A DNA stretch of 64,000 nt. Origin: Nostoc sp. UHCC 0926. GTDB taxonomy: Bacteria; Cyanobacteriota; Cyanobacteriia; Cyanobacteriales; Nostocaceae. The notes beneath the pieces were generated by a model. It saw only the letters and a list, made by a program, of their open reading frames with translations, was not told where the DNA came from and ran no database searches. The DNA lies in contig NZ_CP117768.1 of NCBI RefSeq assembly GCF_028623165.1, positions 3,162,001 to 3,226,000 of the forward strand. Direction: 5' to 3'. The translations under genes and the position numbers were made by a program. Shown piece after piece: positions 53,977 to 62,985 of this stretch. Position 1 is the stretch's first letter. Every line of letters starts with the position of its first letter.

Positions 53977-54900
53977 TTAATGTGTCCATTCCCAGACACT
54001 TTTACTCCAGTCTTCGTTATAGTAAAAAACTCCTTTCCATTGGGAAAAGTGAACAAAATCTTCGATTTTTAACGTTTTATTCACATCCCTAATCATATAG
54101 AGAGGTCGCTCACCGTAAAATGATGCCCACATAGTATAACTACTAGGAGGACCAATAATATAATCACATTCAGCTAAAGAATACATATCTTCAATTATAT
54201 GATTGTTGCCATAAACATAAGATAAATGTTGGAAATAATCCTCCTTTTGCTCCTGATTTGAGCAAATCAAAAATGTCACTTTTTTGTTATGAAATAGTGT
54301 TTGTGCTGATTCCATAACCTTTAAATAATCTTCAACTAAGTAAAAATATCTGCCATTTTGATGTTGCTGATAATCTCCATGACGGACATGGACTCCAATG
54401 ATCACATCAGTCTGGCTACGAATATTGGATATAAGTTTTGCTACATTTAACTGATACTTCTTTAAAGGTTGAAAGTAAGCACGAATTTTTTCCCCATGTT
54501 TTTGTAGATTTGATATATCATCTACAAACCATCCATCGCGAAATACCCATCCTTGAAAAAAGTTGATAGACCGTAATTTTAACTCTTTTGTGATGCTTGA
54601 ATTACTCCAGCTAAACGGCTGATTACGCTTAATATTAATTGTGTTAAAGCGTCCGCTTTCAGCTAAATAACGATTGATATTATAGTAATATTTACGTAGC
54701 AATTGGTTTCCTGCAATTGAAAATTGTCTAGAAGGGTAGCAACATAACAAATCTTTATCTGTTGAGCTAAAAAGATTAGCATACTCTTCAAATGCTGGGT
54801 TTATAACTGTGAAATTATTTTCCCTAGCAAATGCAATAAAATTAGCAAATAACAATAACCTGTTACCTAGTTGTCCAGATTTTGCAGAGATTACTAACAT
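53977..54900 (-). CDS. GT11-like (alpha-1,2-fucosyltransferase fold) glycosyltransferase
   Basis: This is a 307-residue protein. SAKSGQLGNRLLLFANFIAFARENN at 5-29 corresponds to the G-x-L-G-N-x-L/M start of GT11. VIIGVHVRHGDYQQHQNGRYF near 167 is the H-x-R-x-G-D-Y donor-binding motif, and SLAECDYIIGPPSSYTMWASFYG near 246 is the conserved C-terminal motif. Family members transfer fucose from GDP-fucose through an alpha-1,2 linkage. It begins the minus-strand cluster. The region upstream, 54901-55318, has no gene. Confidence 0.78.
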   Translation of the reverse strand: MLVISAKSGQLGNRLLLFANFIAFARENNFTVINPAFEEYANLFSSTDKDLLCCYPSRQFSIAGNQLLRKYYYNINRYLAESGRFNTINIKRNQPFSWSNSSITKELKLRSINFFQGWVFRDGWFVDDISNLQKHGEKIRAYFQPLKKYQLNVAKLISNIRSQTDVIIGVHVRHGDYQQHQNGRYFYLVEDYLKVMESAQTLFHNKKVTFLICSNQEQKEDYFQHLSYVYGNNHIIEDMYSLAECDYIIGPPSSYTMWASFYGERPLYMIRDVNKTLKIEDFVHFSQWKGVFYYNEDWSKSVWEWTH

Positions 54901-55318
54901 GTATAAAACCTCTAAAAATGAACACTGGGTAATATTTACTCAAACTTTAATCTCCAAAAAAATATACATAGAATTTGAATTCTATTAAACCTAGCAGATG
55001 AGATTCAAGGAGATATCACCGATGATTGAATAGATTTTTTGGTATCCTTAGAACAGTAAATAACAAAATAAATCTAACTTTGTATTTGCGGTTATTTCCA
55101 GAGAAAATTCACTGATAAATCCAGAGAAATTTTGCTTTTTTCTGGTAAAGTTACCGTATACCTACGGTTGTATATTATCATATATTAATCAGGCTTTACA
55201 TTTATACTAAACCAAGTATAAATACTTGATACAATTCATGCAGGTAGCGTGGTCACTTGCTGAGACTTAGGATTGCTACTCAATACCAAAGATTTATGTT
55301 GTAAGGGAGGCAGAGGCA
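54901..55318. other. Intergenic region between glycan cluster 2 and gloB
   Basis: No gene is seen. TTTATACT/AGTATAAA (55200-55223) forms a short hairpin. GTAAGGGAGGCAGAGGCA before 55319 is the gloB ribosome site. Divergent promoters of the cluster and of gloB must lie here; the first 100 bp are AT-rich. Confidence 0.5.
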
Positions 55319-56092
55319 ATGCAGGTAATCCGTCTGGAAGCACTCTCAGACAACTACATATTCTTGTTACATGATCGCAAACAAAATATCGCCGCTGTTG
55401 TCGATCCAGCAGAGTCTCAACCAGTATTAAAGAAACTGGCAGAATTAAAAGCTGAGTTGGTAGCAATTTTCAACACACACCACCATAACGATCATGTGGG
55501 TGGTAATAAGCAATTAATGGAACAATTCCCCCAACTGATAGTTTATGGAGGAGCCGAGGATCGTGGTAGAATTCCGGGACAGCAGGTGTTTTTGCAACAA
55601 GGCGATCGCGTCCAATTTGCAGACCGCATAGCTGAAGTTGTCTTCGTTCCCGGACATACCCGCGCTCACATCGTTTACTACTTTCCCCCCGAAAAAGCTG
55701 GTGAGACAGGCGATTTATTTTGCGGCGATACCCTATTTTCTGGCGGTTGCGGTCGCTTGTTTGAAGGAACAGCAACCCAAATGGTGGACTCTTTAAGCAA
55801 ACTGCGCTCTCTACCCGATGATACACGCGTCTGGTGTGCCCACGAATACACCTTAAAAAATCTGCAATTTGCCCTAACTGTGGATGGCGACAATGCCGAC
55901 TTACAAAAACGCTTGAATGAAGTAGAAGCTTACCGTAGTCGAGGAGAAGCTACCATACCCTCGCTACTGGCAGTAGAGAAGCGAACCAATCCCTTTTTAC
56001 GTTGGGATCAGCCATCATTACAATTAACTGTTAAGAGTAGTGATGCAGTCCAAACCTTTGCGCGTATACGGGAAATGAGAAATAACTTTTAG
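55319..56092 (+). CDS. gloB: Hydroxyacylglutathione hydrolase (glyoxalase II)
   Basis: This is a 257-residue metallo-beta-lactamase-fold enzyme. The zinc motif THxHxDH appears as [11 protein letters not shown] near 51-61, with further ligands in [12 protein letters not shown] near 113, [15 protein letters not shown] near 135 and AHEYT near 178. [12 protein letters not shown] near 219 is the glutathione-binding end. It hydrolyses S-lactoylglutathione to lactate and glutathione in methylglyoxal detoxification. A good ribosome site (GGGAGG) precedes ATG 55319. Confidence 0.95.
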   Translation: MQVIRLEALSDNYIFLLHDRKQNIAAVVDPAESQPVLKKLAELKAELVAIFNTHHHNDHVGGNKQLMEQFPQLIVYGGAEDRGRIPGQQVFLQQGDRVQFADRIAEVVFVPGHTRAHIVYYFPPEKAGETGDLFCGDTLFSGGCGRLFEGTATQMVDSLSKLRSLPDDTRVWCAHEYTLKNLQFALTVDGDNADLQKRLNEVEAYRSRGEATIPSLLAVEKRTNPFLRWDQPSLQLTVKSSDAVQTFARIREMRNNF

Positions 56093-56116
56093 GCATTGGG
56101 CATGGGGCATTGGGGA

Positions 56117-56203
56117 GCCACTGCGTTGTCCGGGTTCCACGGCTTGTACCCCTACGGAGAAGCAAGCTACGCGCAGCGTCTCCCTTAGGAGAAGCAAGTG
56201 GCG
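56117..56203. repeat. 87-bp interspersed repeat family, full copy
   Basis: GCCACTGCGTTG ... GAGAAGCAAGTGGCG with inverted ends GCCACT/AGTGGC and an inner GCAAGCTACGCGCAGCGTCT palindromic core. Inverted copy of equal length at 38887-38973; shortened copy at 29300-29365. Confidence 0.8.
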
Positions 56204-56362
56204 TCATTTTTGTAGCGTTAATAGTTGCGATCGCACCCTTCCTTTCGCTACGATCTGTAAGCTTTAGGGTATAGGCAAAGAAGCTTGGAATACAGCATTG
56301 ACATTGTGAGCTATTTTACCCAAACCCAAATTAATCAGATTTTACAGGAAAAACGAAAAACG

Positions 56363-56821
56363 ATGGTGAAACGTGTGCAGTTAGTTTTAAATCAAGATAT
56401 CACCAAGCTAGGAAAATCAGGTGACTTAGTGGAAGTAGCTCCTGGCTACGCTCGTAATTATCTGATTCCCCAGAAATTGGCAACCAATGCCACTCCTGGT
56501 ATTCTCAAGCAAGTAGAACGCCGTCGTGAGCAAGAGCGTCAACGGCAATTAGAACTCAGACAACAAGCTCTTGAGCAAAAAGAATCTTTAGAAAAAGTTG
56601 GCAGCTTGACAATTGCCAAGCAAGTTGGGGAAAACGAAGCAATTTTCGGTACTATCACCACCCAAGATGTTGCAGATGCCATTAAGGCAGCCACTGGTCA
56701 AGAAGTTGATCGGCGTGGAATTACCATCCCTGATATTAACCACCTTGGTACTTATCAAGCCGAAATCAAGCTGCATTCGGAAGTAGCGGCACAACTCGAT
56801 ATTCAAGTCGTCGCTAGCTAG
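56363..56821 (+). CDS. rplI: 50S ribosomal protein bL9
   Basis: The frame is open from 56285, but ATG 56363 ([20 protein letters not shown]) gives the standard 152-residue bL9 and is used. The N-terminal rRNA-binding domain ends with [18 protein letters not shown], the classical bL9 signature. A long charged helix ([20 protein letters not shown]) links to the C-terminal domain ending LDIQVVAS. It binds 23S rRNA near the L1 stalk. dnaB follows 121 bp downstream, an rplI-dnaB order also common in other bacteria. Confidence 0.97.
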   Translation: MVKRVQLVLNQDITKLGKSGDLVEVAPGYARNYLIPQKLATNATPGILKQVERRREQERQRQLELRQQALEQKESLEKVGSLTIAKQVGENEAIFGTITTQDVADAIKAATGQEVDRRGITIPDINHLGTYQAEIKLHSEVAAQLDIQVVAS

Positions 56822-56882
56822 GAGACAGCAGGGGGAGCAGGAGGAGCAGATGAAGCAAGGGTAAAAACAACTCCTAACTCTT

Positions 56883-56910
56883 GTAGAGACGCGATTAATC
56901 GCGTCTCTAC
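56883..56910. repeat. 28-bp perfect palindrome
   Basis: GTAGAGACGCGATT followed by its exact reverse complement, between rplI and dnaB. A decayed copy (GTAGAGATGCAATTAATCAC) lies at about 42273-42292. No T run follows, so it is called an interspersed repeat rather than a terminator. Confidence 0.75.
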
Positions 56911-56942
56911 TCCTAACTTTCATCTCAAAACTAAAATCGTTT

Positions 56943-59573
56943 ATGGCTGAAGAACTGAGTTTTCAAGGTGATGGTAGCGATCGCTTACCACCCCAAAATA
57001 TCGAGGCGGAAGAAGCCATCTTGGGGGGTATTTTGCTAGATCCAGAAGCGATTAGTCGAGTTAGCGATCGCCTCCTTCCCGAAGCTTTTTACATTAGCGC
57101 TCACAAAGATATTTATCAAGCAGCTGTGAGGCTCCACGCCCAAGGTAAACCCACAGACTTGCTCTCTGTTACCAGTTGGCTGACTGACCATGAGATCCTT
57201 GCCCGTATTGGTGGCAGAAATAAGTTAGCAACTCTGGTAGACCGCACAGTATCAGCTGTGAACATCGACGCCTTAGCAGGGTTAGTGATGGAAAAATACC
57301 TGCGGCGACAGTTAATTAAAGCTGGTAATGAAATTGTGCATCTTGGTTACGAGACAGAAACCGAGTTACCAACTGTTTTAGATCAGGCAGAACAGAAAGT
57401 TTTTGGTGTTACTCAAGAGCGTCCCCAATCGGGTTTAGTTCATATTTCTGATACTCTAATTAATAATTTCCAGGATATTGAGGATCGAAATCAAGGCATC
57501 GCCTTACCTGGAATTCCCTGCGGATTTTACGATTTAGATGCCATGACCAGCGGCTTTCAACGTTCTGATTTGATTATTGTCGCTGGCCGCCCATCAATGG
57601 GAAAAACGGCCTTTTGCTTGAACCTAGCTCATAACATCGCCGCTTCTTATAAATTACCAGTTGCTGTTTTCAGCTTGGAAATGTCCAAAGAGCAACTGAC
57701 GCAACGGCTATTAGCTAGTGAGGCGCAAATTGAAAGTACTTATCTCCGGACTGGACGCCTGAGCCAAACACAGTGGGAACCTTTAAGCCGTGCTATTGGT
57801 ATCCTCTCAGAGATGCCAATTTATATTGACGACACGCCGAATATTACAGTTACACAAATGCGTAGTCAGGCAAGAAGACTGCAAGCAGAAGTTGGAACTG
57901 AATTAGGATTAATTGTAATAGATTACTTACAATTGATGGAAGGAGCAGGCGATAATCGAGTTCAAGAATTATCAAAAATCACGCGTCAACTTAAAGGTTT
58001 AGCACGCGAATTATCTGTACCAGTTATTGCTTTATCTCAGTTGAGTCGAGGGGTGGAAGCGCGTACTAATAAGCGTCCGATGTTGTCAGATTTGAGAGAG
58101 TCTGGTTGTTTAGCAGGCGATACTTTGGTGACATTATCAGATAGCGGACTGCAAGTAGCAATTAAGGAATTAGCAGGTAGATCTGGTTTTGCAATTTGGG
58201 CGTTGAACGAAGCTACAATGCAGCTAGAAAAGGCAATTGTTAGCAATGCTTTTTCCACTGGTATAAAGCCTCTGTTTACTTTAACAACTCGATTGGGTAG
58301 AAAAATCCGTGCTACAGGTAATCACAAGTTTTTAACAATTAATGGCTGGAAGAGACTTGATGAATTAAGTCCTAAACAACATCTATGTTTACCAAGACAT
58401 CTCCCCAGTCCTGGTAAACAAACCATGACTTATGCCGAAGTTGCATTATTAGGGCATTTAATTGGCGACGGTTGTACATTGCCACGTCATGCCATACAGT
58501 ACACTACCAGAGAGATAGATTTAGCTCAGAATGTTGCTTTCTTGGCAACAGAAGTTTTTGGAGATTCAATTGTTCCTAGAATTTCACCTGAACGTGGGTG
58601 GTATCAAGTTTACTTATCCGCAGCACAGAATCTAACTCATCGTGTGAGAAATCCAATAGCCAAATGGTTAGACTCTCTCGGTGTTTTTGGTTTAAGGTCT
58701 TATGAAAAATTTGTACCTCAAGAATTGTTCTCACAACCCCAAGAGTCAATAGGTTGCTTTCTAAGACACCTTTGGAGTACAGATGGCTGTATAAAATTGC
58801 TTGCAGGAAAAAACTTAAGACCTATTGCATATTATGCAACGAGTAGTCAGAGACTAGCTTTTGATATACAGACACTTTTGTTAAGACTTGGCATTAACGC
58901 AACACTGAGGATAGTTCCTCAAGTTGGGAAAGGCAGAAATCAATATCATGTAATAATCACTGGGAAGCCTGATCTCCAGTTATTTATTATTCATGTTGGA
59001 GCAGTCGGAGAATATAAGCTACGTTCACTCCAAGATATTTTCCAACACCTTGAAAACAGTATTCATAACCCTAATAGAGATATAATTCCGAAGGATGTTT
59101 GGAAAATAGAGGTTGTACCTGCGATGCAAGCTCTTGGCTTCACCACACGGATATTACAAGCCTCCATTGGAGTTTCGTTTTGTGGCTCTACTCTTTACAA
59201 AGTAAATTTAAGTCGAGAAAGAGCTTTAAAAGTCGGCAACATTGTTCAATCATCTAAACTGGTTACTCTTGCCAAAAGTGATGTTTATTGGGACGAGATA
59301 CTTTCAATTGAATATAGCGGCGAGGAAGAAGTCTTCGATCTTACGGTTCCTGGTTTGCATAATTTTGTTGCGAATAATATCATAGTCCACAACTCAATTG
59401 AACAAGATGCAGATTTAGTAATAATGTTGTACCGCGATGAATATTACTCTCCAGATACTCCCGATCGCGGCATTGCAGAAGTAATTATAGCTAAACACCG
59501 CAACGGGCCTACAGGGACTGCGAAACTTTTGTTTAATCCACAGTTTACAAAGTTTCAAAATTTAAAAATTTAG
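56943..59573 (+). CDS. dnaB: Replicative DNA helicase with in-frame intein
   Basis: The precursor has 876 residues: N-extein 1-388, intein 389-817, C-extein 818-876, giving a mature DnaB of 447. The N-terminal domain starts near NIEAEEAILGGILLD. Walker A is AGRPSMGKTAF near 220, Walker B is LIVIDYLQLM, and KHRNGPTGTAKLLFNP is at the end. DnaB is the ring helicase that unwinds DNA at the fork and binds primase. The insertion lies between DLRESG and SIEQDADL, in a conserved ATPase-domain motif. Splicing must occur for activity. The gene follows rplI after 121 bp. Confidence 0.97.
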   Translation: MAEELSFQGDGSDRLPPQNIEAEEAILGGILLDPEAISRVSDRLLPEAFYISAHKDIYQAAVRLHAQGKPTDLLSVTSWLTDHEILARIGGRNKLATLVDRTVSAVNIDALAGLVMEKYLRRQLIKAGNEIVHLGYETETELPTVLDQAEQKVFGVTQERPQSGLVHISDTLINNFQDIEDRNQGIALPGIPCGFYDLDAMTSGFQRSDLIIVAGRPSMGKTAFCLNLAHNIAASYKLPVAVFSLEMSKEQLTQRLLASEAQIESTYLRTGRLSQTQWEPLSRAIGILSEMPIYIDDTPNITVTQMRSQARRLQAEVGTELGLIVIDYLQLMEGAGDNRVQELSKITRQLKGLARELSVPVIALSQLSRGVEARTNKRPMLSDLRESGCLAGDTLVTLSDSGLQVAIKELAGRSGFAIWALNEATMQLEKAIVSNAFSTGIKPLFTLTTRLGRKIRATGNHKFLTINGWKRLDELSPKQHLCLPRHLPSPGKQTMTYAEVALLGHLIGDGCTLPRHAIQYTTREIDLAQNVAFLATEVFGDSIVPRISPERGWYQVYLSAAQNLTHRVRNPIAKWLDSLGVFGLRSYEKFVPQELFSQPQESIGCFLRHLWSTDGCIKLLAGKNLRPIAYYATSSQRLAFDIQTLLLRLGINATLRIVPQVGKGRNQYHVIITGKPDLQLFIIHVGAVGEYKLRSLQDIFQHLENSIHNPNRDIIPKDVWKIEVVPAMQALGFTTRILQASIGVSFCGSTLYKVNLSRERALKVGNIVQSSKLVTLAKSDVYWDEILSIEYSGEEEVFDLTVPGLHNFVANNIIVHNSIEQDADLVIMLYRDEYYSPDTPDRGIAEVIIAKHRNGPTGTAKLLFNPQFTKFQNLKI
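58107..59393 (+). other. DnaB intein with LAGLIDADG homing endonuclease
   Basis: The insert is 429 residues, flanked by Gly388 and Ser818. Splicing block A starts CLAGDTLVTLSDSG with Cys389. Block B is IRATGNHKFLT. The dodecapeptide endonuclease motifs are LLGHLIGDGCTL and FLRHLWSTDGCI; both acidic residues are present, so the endonuclease may be active. Block F/G ends VFDLTVPGLHNFVANNIIVHN with the His-Asn pair. It matches the cyanobacterial DnaB intein of Synechocystis in site, length and most of its sequence as I recall it. Confidence 0.95.
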
Positions 59574-59624
59574 CCAGATCAAATAATTATTTAAATCAAT
59601 ACGTTCGCCAAAAATAGAGTTAGT

Positions 59625-59794
59625 CTATCTTTTACCGAAATAGCCTAACACAAGAGCGTGCAATATTTTTAGGTAAATATCCTAGTGTAGATTATTCAGA
59701 ATATTTAATCGAGGGCTTGTTGATTAAACCATCAGGCTGGATAGAATGGGAAATAACTGCGGCAGAATTTTATATTTATGATTTAAAAGATTAA
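59625..59794 (+). other. Short coding remnant, unrecognised
   Basis: A frame ending TAA at 59792-59794 reads TQERAIFLGKYPSVDYSEYL, then GWIEWEITAAEFYIYDLKD. It has protein-like composition but no start codon; it is cut off upstream by a TAG near 59618. It may be the tail of a lost gene between dnaB and the AlkB-like gene. Confidence 0.35.
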
Positions 59795-59820
59795 ACCGTA
59801 ATCAAATTTTTATTTGAGCA

Positions 59821-60339
59821 ATGAACGAGCCTGATTTACTCATTAATGATGAATTTTTGCCGAATAGTCATTCCCTATTTGATAGTCTTGTATCCATAAT
59901 TAATTGGGATGAGCGTATACGGGCACGAAAAACAGCCAGCTTTGGTTCCCCATATAACTACTCAAACATTTCTTACGAATCATGTCCGATGCTGGATGAG
60001 TTACTTCCTATTATTGATAGGCTTGAAAAACACTTTGGGTTTCGACCGAACAATTGTTTAGTCAATTATTATATAAATGGTAACTCAACAATGGGATTTC
60101 ACTCCGACTCAATTGATGAACTCATGGAGAATACTGGTATCTCTATTATTTCGTTAGGGGCTGAAAGAGTAATTACATTTCAGAATAAACAAGACGAAAG
60201 CATTAAATATAGTTACTTACTCAAAAGTGGTTCTCTACTTTTTATGCCTCAGAAGACGCAGCAACACTGGAAACATGGAATTCTCAAGCAACCAGAAACA
60301 TTCGGGCGTATCAGTCTCACGTTTAGGTTGTTGGTATAG
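59821..60339 (+). CDS. AlkB-like 2-oxoglutarate/Fe(II) dioxygenase
   Basis: This is a 172-residue enzyme of the AlkB superfamily. The iron ligands are His94 and Asp96 in MGFHSDS and His152 in HWKHGI. Arg163 in GRISLTFR binds 2-oxoglutarate. NNCLVNYYINGNSTMG before the first His, and SLGAERVITF after it, fit the fold. Members repair alkylated DNA or RNA or hydroxylate other substrates; the short length and lack of a typical nucleotide-recognition lid leave the substrate open. It stands alone on the plus strand. Confidence 0.88.
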   Translation: MNEPDLLINDEFLPNSHSLFDSLVSIINWDERIRARKTASFGSPYNYSNISYESCPMLDELLPIIDRLEKHFGFRPNNCLVNYYINGNSTMGFHSDSIDELMENTGISIISLGAERVITFQNKQDESIKYSYLLKSGSLLFMPQKTQQHWKHGILKQPETFGRISLTFRLLV

Positions 60340-60506
60340 TCACGGCAGTCTGATCAAAGTTACAGATACTTTATCTCATGTTTTCTAACTGTACTTCTGC
60401 CCCATTTGTACTCTGAAATACCTAATTTATTTGATAGGGCATTGAGAACAGAGAAAATAGAAACTTCTTTTAATAATTCCCTCTTGTCCCCACTCCCCAT
60501 GCCCCA

Positions 60507-60580
60507 TACAACTCTTGGAGAGGCTGCGCCCTAAGCGTAGCTATGCCGTAGGCTTTACGACGCCGCTCAGTACAAGTGCC
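60507..60580. repeat. Interspersed repeat (inverted copy of 29391-29477)
   Basis: ACAACTCTTGGAGAGGCTGC through CTATGCCGTAGGCTTTACGA to CAGTACAAGTGCC is the near-exact reverse complement of the 29-kb copy, lacking its roughly 21-bp insert. It lies just beyond the stop of the FKBP gene. Confidence 0.8.
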
Positions 60581-60587
60581 CCAGTCC

Positions 60588-61109
60588 CTATTTAACTCCT
60601 AGCAATTCCACATCAAATAGCAGAGTAGCGTTAGGTGGAATCACACCACCAGCACCACGAGAGCCATAACCTAACTCTGGAGGGATGATTAACTGACGAC
60701 GACTGCCTACTTTCATAGTGCTAAGTCCTTCATCCCAACCTTTGATTACTTGTCCGACGCCAATTTTAAAGCTGAAGGGTTGACCGCGATCGCGTGAACT
60801 ATCAAACTTAGTACCATCTTCTAGAGTGCCGACATAGTGAACTTCAACCGTTTGTCCAGGTTGAGGAGTTGCCCCAGTCCCCTCTTTTAACTCGACATAC
60901 TTTAATCCCGAGGGGGTAGTTACGGCATTAGCATCAGACATAGTATTACTCGCAATTAAGATATTGTTTTCAGTTACAGTTGTGGGCGCTGACGGCGTTT
61001 GGGTTAACTGGGCAGCAATGGCAGTATTCTGTTTACTGCCTACTTGCCCCACAATCAACAGCACAACACACACCAGCATGAACGCCACGCTGAGGAAAAT
61101 TGGTTTCAA
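60588..61109 (-). CDS. FKBP-type peptidyl-prolyl cis-trans isomerase, membrane-anchored or secreted
   Basis: This is a 173-residue protein. It starts at a TTG (61109) preceded by AGGAG nine bases upstream. A hydrophobic N-terminus ([20 protein letters not shown]) is a signal or anchor. The FKBP domain, residues 70-173, has [51 protein letters not shown] and [20 protein letters not shown]. Conserved Tyr, Phe, Asp, Trp and Ile positions of the pocket are kept. It likely assists folding in the periplasm or thylakoid lumen. Confidence 0.92.
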   Translation of the reverse strand: MKPIFLSVAFMLVCVVLLIVGQVGSKQNTAIAAQLTQTPSAPTTVTENNILIASNTMSDANAVTTPSGLKYVELKEGTGATPQPGQTVEVHYVGTLEDGTKFDSSRDRGQPFSFKIGVGQVIKGWDEGLSTMKVGSRRQLIIPPELGYGSRGAGGVIPPNATLLFDVELLGVK

Positions 61110-61187
61110 AATCAGTTCTCCTTACTTAGGTATCCTGGCAAAAACATTACCAACAGGACACATTTAGTTTAAATCAGAAAGGACATC

Positions 61188-61511
61188 CTAACGCCAAAGC
61201 TTATTTTCCAAATCGCGCAATTGCCGCTCTAAACGGTCAATTCTACCCCGCAGTTCATCCACTTCCGACTGGCGAGCTACCCCCAAATCCTGCATCATAT
61301 TTCGCATTTGCCGTTGCATTTGGACATCAAAGTTTCCCTGTTCCGACTTTAACTGCTGGGCAATATCATCTATTACCGCCTTGGCTTGCTCAGGATTGAG
61401 CTTACCGTCTTTAACTAAATCATCGCTGACTTGGCGCAGTTTTTCTGCTACTAAAGACGTTGTGCCAAGACCCACCATCATTAGCTGTTGCAACCAGTTG
61501 TTGTTGTCCAT
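61188..61511 (-). CDS. Small coiled-coil (phasin-like) protein
   Basis: This is a 107-residue protein. The N-terminus (WLQQLMMVGLGTTSLVAEKLRQVSDDLVKDGKLNPEQAKAVI) is similar to the phasin-like/PhaF-type proteins found in cyanobacteria. The C-terminal half is a strong coiled coil (VDELRGRIDRLERQLRDLE). A good ribosome site (GGAAGGGGAG) precedes the ATG. It is upstream of FKBP on the same strand, 78 bp apart. No biochemical function is known; oligomerisation and scaffold roles fit. Confidence 0.7.
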   Translation of the reverse strand: MDNNNWLQQLMMVGLGTTSLVAEKLRQVSDDLVKDGKLNPEQAKAVIDDIAQQLKSEQGNFDVQMQRQMRNMMQDLGVARQSEVDELRGRIDRLERQLRDLENKLWR

Positions 61512-61647
61512 ACTCCCCTTCCTCTTACTTATTTCAAACCAGCCGACCCTTGCTCCTGAGTTTAGGCAATCAAGCTATGCTAAAAGCGTAGTTATTCTAG
61601 CCTACAGCTCTATTTTGGCAAATTAAGAAACACAGAGTTCAAAGGGT

Positions 61648-61959
61648 GTGGTTATAGAACTCCTCAAGTTTAAGGTTGCCCTGGATTTAGGGGAAGATTT
61701 TATCCAGAAGAACGTACAAATTTGGACAACAGGGCTGGCTGAATATGCTAGATTTCTCGGTAAAGAGGTTTGGTGCAGCCCCAATGACTACACAGAAGTT
61801 ATCCTGATCATTGGTTGGGCAACGCGGTAACAGTGGAAAGGCTTACCCCAAGAGGATTTGCAGCCTATTGAAGATAAATTCATTCCAGCACTGGGAGAAT
61901 CCTATCCAATAGTGGAATCAGCAGAGTATCAAGTACGGAAATTCCCCATTTGTAGGTGA
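61648..61959 (+). pseudogene. TIGR03792-type cyanobacterial conserved protein with nonsense codon
   Basis: From GTG 61648 a frame of 103 codons, ending TGA 61957-61959, matches the small cyanobacterial TIGR03792 family. It starts VIELLKFKVALDLGEDFIQK, has WTTGLAEYARFLGKEVW in the middle and SAEYQVRKF near the end. A TAA at 61828-61830 interrupts it between ATR and QWKGLPQEDL. Members usually have an acidic residue or Gln there, so one substitution explains it. The intact family has the ferredoxin-like ABM fold; its role is unknown. Confidence 0.78.
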
Positions 61960-62035
61960 AAGATTACTCCCAACTCGTAGGGCTGGATAGCTGTGCGTTG
62001 GTGTCTCCATTTTTCAAAGTTGGGAAAAGTTAAAT

Positions 62036-62440
62036 TTATGCACGCCATTTTTGAAAGGCTATCTCGTAATCCTCTGTTTTAGTCTGATAAACACTCCACC
62101 AATGAAAAAATAGTCCTAACCCCCATCCTATAACTGGGAAGATAGCCCAAAAATAACTAGGACTAGTTATTAAATTCAAGAGAATGAGAAATAAATTCAC
62201 TGCTAGGAAGGAAACAAAATGTGTCCAAAAGTCTCTGCGTCGGAAAGTATTAAATGTGCGTCGCGAATGTTCCTCTTGTTGTTGAGCTAACCACTTATGT
62301 TCAGTTGTTTCCAAAATATTAGAAGAAATACCTAACTCAGATGCCATTTCTACAAGCTGTTCTCGTGAAAATTCACCTTCTTGTTTACGAGTGAGTGCTA
62401 TTTGAAGGATTTGTTGCACATCTTCGGAATCGTAAGTCAT
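62036..62440 (-). CDS. 2TM-domain protein with N-terminal SHOCT-like helix
   Basis: This is a 134-residue protein. The N-terminal 45 residues (DVQQILQIALTRKQEGEFSREQLVEMASELGIS) form a helical SHOCT-like region. The C-terminal half matches the 2TM domain family: basic RRTFNTFRRRDFWTHFVSFLAVNLFLILLNLI, then FWAIFPVIGWGLGLFFHWW. It is a small inner-membrane protein; no function is known. The upstream region 62441-62985 holds no recognisable gene. Confidence 0.82.
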   Translation of the reverse strand: MTYDSEDVQQILQIALTRKQEGEFSREQLVEMASELGISSNILETTEHKWLAQQQEEHSRRTFNTFRRRDFWTHFVSFLAVNLFLILLNLITSPSYFWAIFPVIGWGLGLFFHWWSVYQTKTEDYEIAFQKWRA

Positions 62441-62985
62441 TTTAATTACCTTATAAGTTTGTTTGTAAATGTGCTTTTGATTTCACGAAGTTTTTGATAG
62501 GCTTCGTTCAATTCAGTTAGCGAACGCCTCCAGATTTTGCACCCAATATTTAGTTAAATTCACAACCTTATTATTTTCTCACAACCGATTTAGGACTACT
62601 GTATTTATCAATACCTCTGTATTGCTTTTATGACATTAAGCTAAACATTATCTGAAACTTGAATGCTAGTAGTGTCAGAAAATATTGACAATTGTAGAGG
62701 TAAAATTCTCGCTTTTGAAGGGTTTTTTGATGTTAACTAAAAACCACGGTATTTGCATCGGATTTGGATGCAATAGACACATTAATGTTAGATAAATAGT
62801 TTCAAAACCTTGTCTTGTCTAGATTTTAGTTTGTGTAATCAGACGATCGCCACTCTCTCGATTTACAGAATTGGACACTCAAGTGCAATTCCCACTTATT
62901 CATGTGTGTATGTGGTTATTTGAGTCAATTCATCCGCCTAACAGCTTGCGACAAGCGGAAATTTCAGTTTATCGGCCGTAAATTA
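62441..62985. other. Intergenic region, nothing recognised
   Basis: AT-rich text without a convincing gene or hairpin terminator. It holds the divergent promoters for the 2TM gene and the FAD-binding gene; no consensus boxes could be fixed by eye. Confidence 0.5.

Noticed and set aside
56883-56910. Terminator of rplI
   Set aside because: A perfect palindrome without a following T run; a decayed copy elsewhere shows it is a repeat.
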